Source: JACDBZ01 sp036262075
GTDB taxonomy: Bacteria > Chloroflexota > Limnocylindria > QHBO01
Assembly (NCBI GenBank): GCA_036262075.1
Contig: DATAJO010000005.1
Location: forward strand, 38,246 to 102,245
Length of the DNA stretch: 64,000 bases
Direction: 5' to 3'
Of the stretch, positions 1 through 8,465 are shown in pieces. Each line of letters starts with the position of its first letter. The stretch's first letter is position 1. Both the position numbers and the translations under genes were made by a program. The notes beneath the pieces were generated by a model, which searched no databases, was not told the origin of the DNA, and saw only the letters and a list, made by a program, of their open reading frames with translations.

Positions 1-1639
1 TCGCGCTGAAGCTGATCGACGCCAGGCCAAGCGGCTCCGGGTTGAGCGAGCAGTCCGTGAACGAATCGGTGTCCCAGCTCAGCGTCACCGGCGTCTCCAG
101 GCTCGGGCCGCCGTCCCAGGCCTGGCCGCTGGTCGAGACGCGGATGGGGAGGCTGATCGGCCCGCCGAGCGAGCCGGTCGATCCGTCGAGGACCGAGTTC
201 ACGAGGCTGAAGTCGCGCGTGACCTTCATGTCGCCGGCGTCGTTGTAGTCGCCGTCACCGTTCGCATCGGTCTGGATGCGGACGGGAACCGGCACGCGCC
301 GCTGCTGGTAGTACGGGTTGCCGGACTCGCCCTCGACCCAGACGGTGTAGATGCCGGCCGGCACGTCCAGGGTCTGGAAGTCGTCCATCCGGACCGTCGT
401 GCCGTTCTTCGCCGGCAGGAAGACGTTCGTCGACCAGGTGGGCTGGCCCATCGTGCCGGTCGTCGGGGTCGTGCTCGGCGGATCGGCGACGATGTTGTAC
501 TCGGGCGTCCCGTTCGTGGTGGCCGAGAAGTCGCCCTTGATCGAGAGCGTGACCGTGCTCGAGAACTGGGCGTTGCGTGACACCCGCACGGTCGGGCCGT
601 CGACCGGCGAGGTCGTCGTCGACGGCAGGCTGATCTCGACCGGCGGGGTGAGCGAGAAGTCGGGGATCTCCATCACCGTGCCGTCGTAGACGGCGAGGAG
701 GAGGCGGTCGCCGACCTTGTAGGCGTCGTCGAAGTTGCCGACGACGAACGAGGTGCTGTTGCCCGACAGGACGGCGACCTGGGTCGTGCCGTCCGGCGGC
801 GTGCTGACCGGCGGGAACGCCGGACCCGGGTAGCCGGTGATGAGGTACTCGCCCTCGATGTCCTTCAGCGTGTTCGGGTTCGTCCCGGCGGTGACGCCGT
901 TGTAGTAGACGCGGGTGTCGACGCCCTCGAAGTTCCGGACGTCGAGCGCGATGAACCCGCGGAAGCTCGAGTCGTTCGCGGCCTTGCTGTCCGGTCCGTA
1001 GATCGCGAACGTCGGGCCCGGTTGCGCCTCGCTGGCAGGGACCCGCGTGCCGTAGCCGCGCGGATTCGTCGGGTCGACCGAGCCGGACGAGCTCGTGGCG
1101 GCCGTGGCGAGGTGGTCGACGAAGCCGCCGCCCGGGCCGGGCGGGTTCGCGTAGCGACGCGCGACGATCGGGACGGCCGGGCCGCCCTGGAGGTCGCAGC
1201 GCGCCCGCGCGCCGGCCTCGAGGCTGTTCACCCCGACGAGGCGGGCGAGGAGCGTCTCGACCGACGAGGAGATCGCCACGCGGACGGTCGTGCCGGCCAC
1301 GACGATCCCGCTCGTCATCTCGTCGGCGGTGATCGAGCCGTTGCCGTCCTCGTCGGCGTACGTGGCGGGGGAGGCGATCGTCGCCGTGGCGCCCGACGGC
1401 GAGCCCTGGAGGTTGGCCGCGGCGACCATCGAGGCCTTGCTGGCGGCGGAGTTGTCGGACTCGCCCTCGATGAGGGAGCGGCACGCGGCGAGCGCGGCCG
1501 CATCGGCGGCGTTCTGGGTATGGCGGCGCTCGGCGACCTGGCGGCCGATGTCGACGCTGAACCCCGCGAAGGCGAGAAGGACGGTGACGATGATCGCGAA
1601 CAGGACGAGGATCTGCCCGCGCTCCCGGGTCGGGGGCAT
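1..1639 (-). CDS. TadG-like pilus-assembly / secreted beta-rich protein (3' end beyond window)
   Basis: The N-terminus reads MPPTRERGQILVLFAIIVTV, a short basic stretch followed by one hydrophobic helix. Next comes an AERRHTQNAADAAALAA-type segment, which is the hallmark of the TadG-like (Flp pilus assembly) N-terminal domain. About 450 Thr/Ser/Gly/Pro-rich residues follow, probably beta-sheet repeats exposed outside the cell. The frame is open to the left edge, so the C-terminus is missing. The ATG shares one base with the stop of the TadE-like gene (TGATG), so the two are translationally coupled. TadG-like proteins are thought to anchor or extend the Tad pilus or related surface structures; the specific role here is inferred. 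Confidence in the family is good, but not in the function of the long C-terminal part. Confidence 0.75.
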   Translation of the reverse strand, partial: MPPTRERGQILVLFAIIVTVLLAFAGFSVDIGRQVAERRHTQNAADAAALAACRSLIEGESDNSAASKASMVAAANLQGSPSGATATIASPATYADEDGNGSITADEMTSGIVVAGTTVRVAISSSVETLLARLVGVNSLEAGARARCDLQGGPAVPIVARRYANPPGPGGGFVDHLATAATSSSGSVDPTNPRGYGTRVPASEAQPGPTFAIYGPDSKAANDSSFRGFIALDVRNFEGVDTRVYYNGVTAGTNPNTLKDIEGEYLITGYPGPAFPPVSTPPDGTTQVAVLSGNSTSFVVGNFDDAYKVGDRLLLAVYDGTVMEIPDFSLTPPVEISLPSTTTSPVDGPTVRVSRNAQFSSTVTLSIKGDFSATTNGTPEYNIVADPPSTTPTTGTMGQPTWSTNVFLPAKNGTTVRMDDFQTLDVPAGIYTVWVEGESGNPYYQQRRVPVPVRIQTDANGDGDYNDAGDMKVTRDFSLVNSVLDGSTGSLGGPISLPIRVSTSGQAWDGGPSLETPVTLSWDTDSFTDCSLNPEPLGLASISFSA

Positions 1640-2244
1640 CAGTTCATCACCATCGTCGTCGTCGCGGAATGGACGAACCGGCCGCTCCCATCGGTCGAAA
1701 GGAGGGCGCCGATGAGCGGCACGACGATGTCGGACCGATACGTGAGCGTCACCTGGACGAGGCAGCCGGCCGGATCGGTGGCGGTGCAGTACGTTCCGGT
1801 CGTCGGGCACGGCGACGTCGAGGTCGCCATCGACGAGCAGAGCGTGATCGTCACGTCGCCGCTGACCCATCGGTCGTGGAGGCCGTCACCGTTGAGGTCC
1901 GATGCGCCGCCGATGCCGCACGGCCGGGTGGCGCTGAAATTCGGCGAGCTGGCGGACAGGAGGCCGAACGAGCGGACCGCCGCGTCGACGGCCGTCGTGC
2001 ATCGGTCGAGGTCGTTCACCGACCGGGAGACCTCGATGTCGTAGCGCGCGATCGTGGCGGCGCGGGCCGCCTCGCGCGCCGCGTTCGTGAGGGTGACGTT
2101 GGCCCCGAAGAGCAGGCCGAACTGGATGATGCCGACGACGATGAGGAGGGCGGGCAGCAGCACGAACGCGAGCTCGACCATGGCCTGGCCACGGAGCTCG
2201 CGTCGCGGCCGCCGGGATCGGGACGGGAGGCGGGGACGGGGCAC
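1639..2244 (-). CDS. TadE-like minor pilin / pilus assembly protein
   Basis: This 201-residue protein has a very basic N-terminus, then GQAMVELAFVLLPALLIVVG, which is the TadE-family signature: a Glu five residues into the hydrophobic helix, as in prepilin-like proteins. AAREAARAA follows directly, also typical of TadE. The rest is a small exported domain with several Cys residues (near positions 81, 109, 135, 145, 152 and 160) that could form disulfides. TadE proteins are processed minor pseudopilins of the Tad (type IVc) secretion/pilus system. The gene is first in the pair with the TadG-like gene. A CpaE-like ATPase of the same system lies far away at 48860-50092. Confidence 0.8.
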   Translation of the reverse strand: MPRPRLPSRSRRPRRELRGQAMVELAFVLLPALLIVVGIIQFGLLFGANVTLTNAAREAARAATIARYDIEVSRSVNDLDRCTTAVDAAVRSFGLLSASSPNFSATRPCGIGGASDLNGDGLHDRWVSGDVTITLCSSMATSTSPCPTTGTYCTATDPAGCLVQVTLTYRSDIVVPLIGALLSTDGSGRFVHSATTTMVMN

Positions 2245-2393
2245 GTGCGTTGGAAATGCTCGATTCGTGATTCGGGATTTGGCGGGCAGCCGTGATCGAT
2301 CGTAGGAAGCGGTGGTCCGGATCGGTATAGGCCCCTTGGGTTCGTCCGATGGGACGGTTGGGCGCCCGTTCGGCCGGTCGGGGGCGGCGTCGC

Positions 2394-2399
2394 TAGAAT
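2394..2399 (+). promoter_or_regulatory. -10 element of uvrB
   Basis: TAGAAT preceded by CGC lies 8 nt before the uvrB ATG, so transcription should begin at or within a base or two of the start codon (leaderless mRNA). No SOS-type dyad was seen nearby. Confidence 0.6.
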
Positions 2400-2407
2400 C
2401 GGACGCG

Positions 2408-4552
2408 ATGCCCGACTTCAGGGTCGAAGCCCCCTACCAGCCAACCGGAGACCAGCCGGCGGCGATCGAGTCGCTGGCCGATGGCGTGCGCCGTGGCCTG
2501 CGCCACCAGGTGCTGCTCGGGGCGACCGGCACGGGGAAGACGTTCACCGCGGCCAAGGTCATCGAGGCCGTCCAGAAGCCGACCCTGGTCATGGCCCACA
2601 ACAAGACGCTCGCCGCCCAGCTCTACCAGGAGTTCAAGGAGTTCTTCCCGGACAACGCGGTCGAGTACTTCGTCAGCTACTACGACTACTTCCAGCCCGA
2701 GGCCTACCTGCCGCGGACCGATACGTACATCGAGAAGGACTCGTCCCGGAACGACGAGATCGACCGGCTGCGGCACAACGCCACTCGGGCGCTGTTCGAG
2801 CGGCGCGACGTCATCATCGTCGCCTCGGTGTCCGCCATCTATGGCCTCGGCGCCCCGGTCGACTACGGCGCGACCGTCATCAACCTGAAGGTCGGCGGCC
2901 GATATCGCCGCGACGGCGTCCTCCGTCACCTCGTCGACCTCCAGTACCAGCGCAACGACGCGGCCCTCGACCGGTCGCGGTTCCGGGTGCGCGGCGACGT
3001 CCTCGAGGTCCAGCCGCCGCACGGCGAGTACGTCGTGCGGGTCGACTTCTTCGGCGACGAGGTCGAGCGCATCACCGAGTTCGACCTGCTCACCGGCGAG
3101 GTCCAGGCCGAGCGGTCGGAGGTGAACTTCTACCCGGCCACGCACTACGTGACGCCGCGCGAGAAGATGCTCGCCGCCATCGAGAAGATCGAGGACGAGC
3201 TCGAGGAGCGGATCCCATGGCTCGTCGACCAGGGCCGTGAGCTCGAGGCGGCGCGCCTCCGGCAGCGCACGCAGTTCGACCTCGAGATGATGCGCGAGGT
3301 CGGGTTCTGCTCCGGGATCGAGAACTACTCGCGCCACCTCGCCGGCCGGGAGGCCGGGTCGCGGCCGTGGACGCTCATCGACTACTTCCCGACCGACTTC
3401 CTCCTCGTCGTCGACGAGAGCCACATCACGATCCCGCAGGTCCACGGCATGTACAAGAACGACCGGACCCGGAAGGAGATCCTCGTCGACTTCGGGTTCC
3501 GGCTGCCATCGGCCCTCGACAACCGTCCGCTGACGTTCGAGGAGTTTGAGGACCACATGTCGCAGGTCATCTACATGTCGGCGACGCCCGGGCCCTACGA
3601 GACGGAACGGGCCGAGAACGTGGCCGAGCAGTTCATCCGGCCGACCGGCGTCGTCGACCCGACGATCACCGTCCGTCCGACCGCCGGCCAGATCGACGAC
3701 CTGCTGGCCGAGATCCGGGCCACCGTCGACCGCGGCGAGCGGGCGCTCGTCACGACGCTGACGAAGAAGATGGCCGAGGACCTCGCCGACTACCTCGCCG
3801 AGCTCGGCATCAAGGTCCAGTGGCTCCACTCCGAGGTCGACACGCTCGAGCGGGTCGAGATCCTCCGCGACCTGCGGCTCGGCGTGTACGACGTCCTCGT
3901 CGGCATCAACCTCCTGCGCGAGGGCCTCGACCTGCCGGAGGTGACACTCGTCGCGATCCTCGACGCCGACAAGGAGGGCTTCCTCCGGTCCGGCGGGTCG
4001 CTCATCCAGGTCATCGGCCGGGCGGCGCGCAACGTCGGCGGCCGGGTGATCATGTACGCCGATCGCGTCACCGATTCGATGAAGGCGGCGATCGACGAGA
4101 CGGAGCGCCGTCGGGCGAAGCAGGTCGCCTACAACGAGGCGCACGGGATCACGCCCGAGACGGTGATGAAGGAGATCCGCGACATCGAGACCGGGCTCCG
4201 GCGCGTCGCCGAGCAGCGGGCGGAGCTCGACCTCGCCGGCAAGGAGCCCGAGGAGCTCATCGCGATGATGGGCCGGCTCGAGGCGCAGATGAAGGAGGCG
4301 GCGCGGAACCTCGAGTTCGAGCGCGCAGCGGCGCTGCGCGACGAGATCCTTCAGCTGCGCCGCCTGCGCGACGAGCTCGCCGCGGCGCCCGGCACGATCC
4401 CGGCCGACGTGTACGCCGCCGCGGCCGCCGATGGTCGGGAGGGCAACGGCCGGCGGGGGAGCGAGAGCCAGCGCGTGTTCAGCACCGCCACGACGCCGAA
4501 CGTCATCCCGGCCGGGACGCGGCGCCGCCCACCGCGGAGGCGACGTCCGTGA
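2408..4552 (+). CDS. uvrB: Excinuclease ABC subunit B (UvrB)
   Basis: UvrB is the damage-verifying DNA helicase-like subunit of nucleotide excision repair; it is loaded by UvrA and then recruits UvrC. The 714-residue product shows Walker A GATGTGKT (about 38-45), the YYDYFQPEAYLP beta-hairpin region that clamps DNA, helicase motifs such as VDESH, and INLLREGLD and QVIGRAARN in the second RecA-like domain. A C-terminal UVR motif (EAARNLEFERAAALRDEI) binds UvrC. The ATG at 2408 gives the canonical MPDFRVEAPYQPTGDQ start and lies just after a -10 box; an upstream in-frame extension to 2312 has no family support. About 45 Arg/Pro/Ala-rich residues trail the UVR motif. A short gap separates it from the following gene. 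Confidence 0.97.
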   Translation: MPDFRVEAPYQPTGDQPAAIESLADGVRRGLRHQVLLGATGTGKTFTAAKVIEAVQKPTLVMAHNKTLAAQLYQEFKEFFPDNAVEYFVSYYDYFQPEAYLPRTDTYIEKDSSRNDEIDRLRHNATRALFERRDVIIVASVSAIYGLGAPVDYGATVINLKVGGRYRRDGVLRHLVDLQYQRNDAALDRSRFRVRGDVLEVQPPHGEYVVRVDFFGDEVERITEFDLLTGEVQAERSEVNFYPATHYVTPREKMLAAIEKIEDELEERIPWLVDQGRELEAARLRQRTQFDLEMMREVGFCSGIENYSRHLAGREAGSRPWTLIDYFPTDFLLVVDESHITIPQVHGMYKNDRTRKEILVDFGFRLPSALDNRPLTFEEFEDHMSQVIYMSATPGPYETERAENVAEQFIRPTGVVDPTITVRPTAGQIDDLLAEIRATVDRGERALVTTLTKKMAEDLADYLAELGIKVQWLHSEVDTLERVEILRDLRLGVYDVLVGINLLREGLDLPEVTLVAILDADKEGFLRSGGSLIQVIGRAARNVGGRVIMYADRVTDSMKAAIDETERRRAKQVAYNEAHGITPETVMKEIRDIETGLRRVAEQRAELDLAGKEPEELIAMMGRLEAQMKEAARNLEFERAAALRDEILQLRRLRDELAAAPGTIPADVYAAAAADGREGNGRRGSESQRVFSTATTPNVIPAGTRRRPPRRRRP

Positions 4553-4568
4553 TGGTCGAGGCATCCTG

Positions 4569-5186
4569 ATGGCGGGCACGATGCCCCATGCCATCTTCGT
4601 GGAGACCGACGTCGACGGGGCCGGTCTCGTCGCGGCGTATGCCGCCGAGCTGCCGGGCTGCGCGACGTTCGGCCGCGACGCCGATGCCGCGGCGCAGGCG
4701 ATGCCGCGCCGCGTGAACGAGTTCACCGCCTGGCTCCGCGCCCAGGGCGAGGACGCGCCATCGTTCGTCGGCGACAACTGGTACGAGGTCGAGCGTGCGG
4801 CCGCCACCGAGGCCGATGGAGGACGCCGCCGCGCCGCGTTCACGCTCGACGAGCTGCCGCCGTCCGACCAGGAGTTCGCGAGCTGGATGCGCTGGCTCGA
4901 GCTCGCGCGCGAGGAGCTCGCCAGTGCCCTCGACGAGGGCGACCCGGTGGCCGCGCTCGAGCAGCTCGACGCGATCGAGCGACAGGACGTCGCCGCCACC
5001 CGTGAGCTCGGCGGTCCGGCGCCGGAGCTCAACGACGACCCGATCGACCGCCTCTACGCGGCCCGTGACGGCCTGACCGATGCGCTCGAGGCCGCCGGCC
5101 CCTCGCACGAGGGCGCGCGCCGCATCCTCCGCATCGCGATCGCCGACGACCTCCGCGCCGCGGAGCTCCTCCGCGAGCGCGGGTGA
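4569..5186 (+). CDS. HicB-like / DinB-like two-part protein, function unknown
   Basis: This 205-residue protein appears to have two parts. Residues 1-60 contain AAYAAELPGCATFGRD followed by a helix, resembling the HicB-type partially degraded RNase H fold. Residues 90-205 are helical, with WMRWLELAREELASAL and a late RRILRIAIADDLRAAELL segment, like the four-helix DinB/YfiT superfamily. I cannot see the full His triad of metal-binding DinB proteins, so enzyme activity is uncertain. The ATG at 4569 follows a GAGG about 7 nt upstream. It begins 16 nt after uvrB and overlaps the next gene by GTGA, so it probably belongs to the uvrB transcript. Both domain assignments are by eye only. Confidence 0.6.
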   Translation: MAGTMPHAIFVETDVDGAGLVAAYAAELPGCATFGRDADAAAQAMPRRVNEFTAWLRAQGEDAPSFVGDNWYEVERAAATEADGGRRRAAFTLDELPPSDQEFASWMRWLELAREELASALDEGDPVAALEQLDAIERQDVAATRELGGPAPELNDDPIDRLYAARDGLTDALEAAGPSHEGARRILRIAIADDLRAAELLRERG

Positions 5187-5851
5187 TCGACCTCGCCACC
5201 GCGGCGCCGAAGCGGCTCCGCCACGTCGGGGAGTGGCCGACGCCGACGCCGCGGCGCGCGCCGGAGGGCACCGAGCTCCGCGCCCTCCAGGACTCGATGC
5301 CGACCTGCGCCGACGGCTCGCGGCCGGTGCTGTCGGGCGACGGCTCGGAGCGCGCGATGCTCATCGGCCAGGCGCCCGGCTGGCGCGAGATCGAGACCGG
5401 GCTGCCGTTCGCGTGGGATGCCGGGAAGCGGCTGTGCGGCTGGCTCGCGCTCGCCGGCATCGGCGTCGACGACTTCCGTCAGCGCTGGTACGTAACGAGC
5501 GTCGGGAAGTGCTACCCCGGCCGCAACCCGGGCTCGTCGGTCGACCGCCCGCCGTCGCGCGCGGAGGTCGCCCGCTGGACGCCGTACCTGCGCGAGGAGC
5601 TCCGCCTCGTCCGGCCGGACCTGCTCCTCCTCGTCGGCGGCCTGGCGCATCGGTTCGCCTTCGGCGAATCCGCGCGGCTCGACGACCTCGTCGGGCGCGA
5701 GCTCGCGTGGGATGCCGCGCCGGGCGCATCGGTCCTGTGCCTGCCGCATCCGTCGGGCGCGTCGACCTGGCTCAACGACCCCGCCCGGGTCGAGCTGTGG
5801 CGGGCCGGGATCGCGATCCTCCGCGACCGCTGGGCTGAGCTGAACCGATGA
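5183..5851 (+). CDS. Uracil-DNA glycosylase family protein
   Basis: The 222-residue product fits the family 4/5-like uracil-DNA glycosylases that remove uracil from DNA in base excision repair. The supporting motifs are AMLIGQAPGWREIETGLPF (about 58-76; motif 1 of the UDG superfamily, GQAPG), a middle VTSVGKCYPGRNPG segment, and LPHPSGAST near residue 190 (the His-containing motif 2). The N-terminus has only one Cys (CADGSRP) at the place where family 4 enzymes carry Fe-S cysteines, so a typical 4Fe-4S cluster may be absent. The GTG start overlaps the preceding stop by 4 nt and the stop overlaps the next ATG. The link with uvrB suggests a DNA-repair operon. Confidence 0.82.
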   Translation: MIDLATAAPKRLRHVGEWPTPTPRRAPEGTELRALQDSMPTCADGSRPVLSGDGSERAMLIGQAPGWREIETGLPFAWDAGKRLCGWLALAGIGVDDFRQRWYVTSVGKCYPGRNPGSSVDRPPSRAEVARWTPYLREELRLVRPDLLLLVGGLAHRFAFGESARLDDLVGRELAWDAAPGASVLCLPHPSGASTWLNDPARVELWRAGIAILRDRWAELNR

Positions 5852-6375
5852 ACCGCGAGACCCGGATCGGCATGGCCGTCGTCGCGCTGCTGGGCGTGAT
5901 CGTCGCGTTCTTCCTGCTCATTGGCGCCCTTGCCGAGCCGAGGCCCGACCTCGACCCGCTGAGCGTCGAGGAGGTGCTCGCCGATGGCTCGCCGGCCGAC
6001 CGATGGGGTCGGGACGAGCTCCATATCGGCGGCTGGTACGCCGAGCTCGATGTCGACTGCGAGGGCGACACCGGTGGCGCCGATGCGGACGTCGCCTGGC
6101 TCCAGGCCGACTGCCCGCTCCGCGTCCTCCTGCCCGAGCAGCCGGCCGAGGACGTCACCCAGGAGGAGCTCATCCGCGACGGCATCCGGCTCGCCGCGCC
6201 GCTCGGCCGCGTCTTCCCGTCGCGGGCCGAGCCAACCGGCCCGAACCTCCGGTTCCAGCAGCTCGTCTTCGTCGGCCGCTTCGACGACCCGGCGGCCGCC
6301 GACTGCGTCCCGGACCGCCTCGAGCGCTGCCGGAACACGTTCGTCCCGACCGACTACGACGAGCTCGTCCGCTGA
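5848..6375 (+). CDS. Membrane-anchored hypothetical protein
   Basis: This 175-residue protein is unrecognised. Residues 7-29 form one hydrophobic helix after MNRETR, giving a short cytoplasmic tail and an extracellular domain of about 145 residues. That domain holds five or six Cys (near 68, 92, 96, 152 and 160), which could pair as disulfides outside the cell. There is no lipobox. It starts by ATGA overlap with the glycosylase gene and is the last gene before the inverted repeat array at 6427-6702. Confidence 0.65.
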   Translation: MNRETRIGMAVVALLGVIVAFFLLIGALAEPRPDLDPLSVEEVLADGSPADRWGRDELHIGGWYAELDVDCEGDTGGADADVAWLQADCPLRVLLPEQPAEDVTQEELIRDGIRLAAPLGRVFPSRAEPTGPNLRFQQLVFVGRFDDPAAADCVPDRLERCRNTFVPTDYDELVR

Positions 6376-6426
6376 TCCGATGCGGGGCGTGCGGGGGCGT
6401 GCGGGGCGTGCGGGGGGTGCGTCGCG

Positions 6427-6512
6427 CGCCTGCGACCGTGCCAAATTCCCGTGGAGTGAGCGTTACGCGCGTCGCGTGGCTGCGACCGTGCCAAATTCCC
6501 GTGGAGTGAGCA
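6427..6512 (+). repeat. 50-bp repeat, two forward copies
   Basis: Two nearly identical units run head to tail with a 50-bp period: TGCGACCGTGCCAAATTCCC begins at 6431 and again at 6481, each followed by GTGGAGTGAGC. A GC-rich run of short GCGTGCGGGG-like repeats (6380-6420) lies just before. The units belong to the same family as the inverted copies at 6554-6700. The whole 351-bp gap from 6376 to 6726 between two convergent genes contains only this repeat structure. Confidence 0.85.
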
Positions 6513-6553
6513 CCCGGGGCCACCGATGACGCATCGCACGCTGCGGCGCGGGG

Positions 6554-6700
6554 GTAATGCTCACCTGGTGGGAATTTGGTCGGTTCGCGCGGCTGCGAAC
6601 CTCGTAATGCTCACCTGGTGGGAATTTGACCGGTTCGCGTGGCTGCGAACCGCGTAACGCTCACCTGGTGTGAATCACGCCGGTTCGCGCGGCCGCGAAC
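6554..6700 (-). repeat. 50-bp repeat, three inverted copies
   Basis: Three units in the opposite orientation to 6427-6512, again spaced exactly 50 bp: the blocks TAATGCTCACCTGGTGGGAA, TAATGCTCACCTGGTGGGAA and TAACGCTCACCTGGTGTGAA begin at 6555, 6605 and 6655. Each is followed by a CGGTTCGCG and CTGCGAAC-like tail. In reverse complement the shared core is CCAAATTCCC, then TGAGC and RTTACG. The third copy has diverged in the core. Each unit also holds the small dyad CACCTGGTG. The forward and inverted blocks could pair over about 80 bp. Confidence 0.85.
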
Positions 6701-6726
6701 GGATTGCGCTGCGCACCGGAGCCCGT

Positions 6727-7593
6727 TCAGCTTCCCGTGGTCATGTCGAGCAGCCCCGCCTGGCGAGCGCGGTTCATGAACCAGGCGAACCCGGCGAGCG
6801 CGATCGCGAGCGTCACGACGGTCGTGAGGACGAGAAGGCCGAGCACGGCGTCGTTCGAGAGCTCGCCGATCGTTCCCGGCGACCCGTGGCCGACGAGGCC
6901 ACGCCGCGAGGCCTCGAGCCACCACGTCGTCGGAAAGGCCCACGCCACCGGCTGGATCGGCTCGGGGAGGATGTCGACCGGGAAGATCGCGCCGGACACG
7001 AGGTAGAGCGCGCCGGCGACGGCCTCCGGATACGACCACGCCTCCTGGCGGAGCTGGAGGCACCAGCCGGCCATGAAGAGGCCGAGGGCCATGACTGCGA
7101 CCACCCCGAGGACCGTGGCCGGCACGAGGATCAGCAGGTCCGGCCGCAGCTCGACGCCGAGGAAGACGACGCCGACGACGAGCGTCACGACGACGGCGAT
7201 GAAGGAGCCGCCGACGCGGGCGAGGGATCGGCCGAGGAGGAACGGGAAGATCGAGCTCGGCGTGAGGACGATGTACTTCATCATCCGGTAGCGCTCGCGG
7301 TCCTCGAGGATCGCCTGGACGAGGCCGGCGATGACGCCCTGGACGACGTTCCACAGCGCGGCGCCGACGATGAGGAACTGGAGGAACTCGGTGCCGCGGC
7401 CGCCGGTGATGACCGTGAACATCACCACCAGGATCGCCGCCGCGGCCAGCGGCTTGGCGATCGTGAAGGCGATGAACAGGAACGGGTCCGACCAGTTCGA
7501 CTCGACCGCCCAGCCGAGCCGGATGGCGGTGAGGAACGTGCGCCAGGCGTCGGCGAGGACGAAGCCACGGACCTGCTCGGTGCGCGCGGTCAC
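6727..7593 (-). CDS. ABC-2 type exporter permease (second)
   Basis: This 288-residue membrane protein has about six hydrophobic helices. The C-terminal half holds YLVSGAIFPVDILP, the typical ABC-2 transporter loop before the last helices. It begins with GTG at 7593, overlapping the previous permease by 4 nt (GTGA), and is last in the minus-strand ATPase-permease-permease operon. The two permeases probably form a heterodimer with the ATPase at 8462-9502, exporting an unidentified substrate (drug, lipid or polysaccharide). A start further upstream would run through the other permease gene in another frame and can be excluded. The 3' end faces the inverted repeat array. Confidence 0.88.
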   Translation of the reverse strand: MTARTEQVRGFVLADAWRTFLTAIRLGWAVESNWSDPFLFIAFTIAKPLAAAAILVVMFTVITGGRGTEFLQFLIVGAALWNVVQGVIAGLVQAILEDRERYRMMKYIVLTPSSIFPFLLGRSLARVGGSFIAVVVTLVVGVVFLGVELRPDLLILVPATVLGVVAVMALGLFMAGWCLQLRQEAWSYPEAVAGALYLVSGAIFPVDILPEPIQPVAWAFPTTWWLEASRRGLVGHGSPGTIGELSNDAVLGLLVLTTVVTLAIALAGFAWFMNRARQAGLLDMTTGS

Positions 7594-8465
7594 TGCCACT
7601 TCAGCGTGAGCCTCCCCTCGCGACGGGCGAGCGTCTCGAGGTACTTCAGGGCGAAGCGGGCCGCGACGAGGAAGACGACGGCCATGACGCCGAGGATCGC
7701 CATCTCGACGCCGACCGGCAGGAAGCCGGTCCCGGCCTGGCTCGGGAAGACGAGCTGGCGCATCGCGTCGAGCCCGACGGCAAGCGGCAACGTGGCGGCG
7801 ACGAAGCCGGCGATCGGGCCGATCGCGCGGAGCGGGAAGTTCACGCCGCCGAGGAAGTAGATCGGCTCCTGGAGGAGCTGGGCGAGGTGGAAGGCCTCGC
7901 GTCCCCAGAGCATGAACAGCGACGCGAAGAGCATGCCGAGCCCGTAGAGCGGGATCATCGTCAGGACGAACACGGCGAGCAGCAGGAGCGGCTCCTGGAG
8001 CTCGTACGTCACCCCGAAGACGAGCGTGCCGATGACGACCACGGCGATCGCCCGGGAGCTCGTCATGACGAGGCCGCCGATCGCCATGCCGGCGAGGACG
8101 CTCATGAGGCTCATCGGCGCGGTGAAGTAGAGCTCGAGGTTGCCCTGGTCCTTCTCCCAGTAGAACTGGGCGGCCATCATCCACACGACGTTGAGCCAGA
8201 ACGCGGTCATCGCGCCGCCGATGACGACGAAGCCGATGTACGCCTCCGGCGCCTCGAGCGCGCGGTAGACGAGGACGAACGCGCTCACGGCGAGGAACGG
8301 CAGGAGGATCTCGAAGAAGATCCACGAGCCCTCCCGGGTGAGGCCGATGATCCGCGGGTACGCCCGGCCGATGACGGCGCGCAGGTTGGCGCGGATCACC
8401 CGCCCGCGTGACCACTCGGCCGCCTCCTGCGGGGTCGAGGCGTGCCGATCGGCGTAGACGCTCAC
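7590..8465 (-). CDS. ABC-2 type exporter permease (first)
   Basis: This 291-residue protein has an N-terminal cytoplasmic segment (RVIRANLRAVIGRAYPRIIG) and about six membrane helices. The YFLGGVNFPLRAIGP stretch is the ABC-2 permease signature region near the C-terminus. It starts with GTG at 8465, overlapping the ATPase stop, and its own stop overlaps the next permease. The two permeases are only distantly similar, suggesting a heterodimeric channel. The reading frame stays open far upstream through the opposite-strand sugar operon, but that extension is an artefact of GC-rich codon structure. Confidence 0.88.
   Translation of the reverse strand: MSVYADRHASTPQEAAEWSRGRVIRANLRAVIGRAYPRIIGLTREGSWIFFEILLPFLAVSAFVLVYRALEAPEAYIGFVVIGGAMTAFWLNVVWMMAAQFYWEKDQGNLELYFTAPMSLMSVLAGMAIGGLVMTSSRAIAVVVIGTLVFGVTYELQEPLLLLAVFVLTMIPLYGLGMLFASLFMLWGREAFHLAQLLQEPIYFLGGVNFPLRAIGPIAGFVAATLPLAVGLDAMRQLVFPSQAGTGFLPVGVEMAILGVMAVVFLVAARFALKYLETLARREGRLTLKWQ

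Noticed and set aside
2312..2407. N-terminal extension of UvrB
   Set aside because: It lies upstream of the promoter-like TAGAAT, and its sequence does not resemble UvrB, which begins MPDFRVEAPY.
6427..6702. CRISPR array
   Set aside because: The repeated unit fills the entire 50-bp period with no unique spacers, the orientation flips midway, and there are no cas genes.
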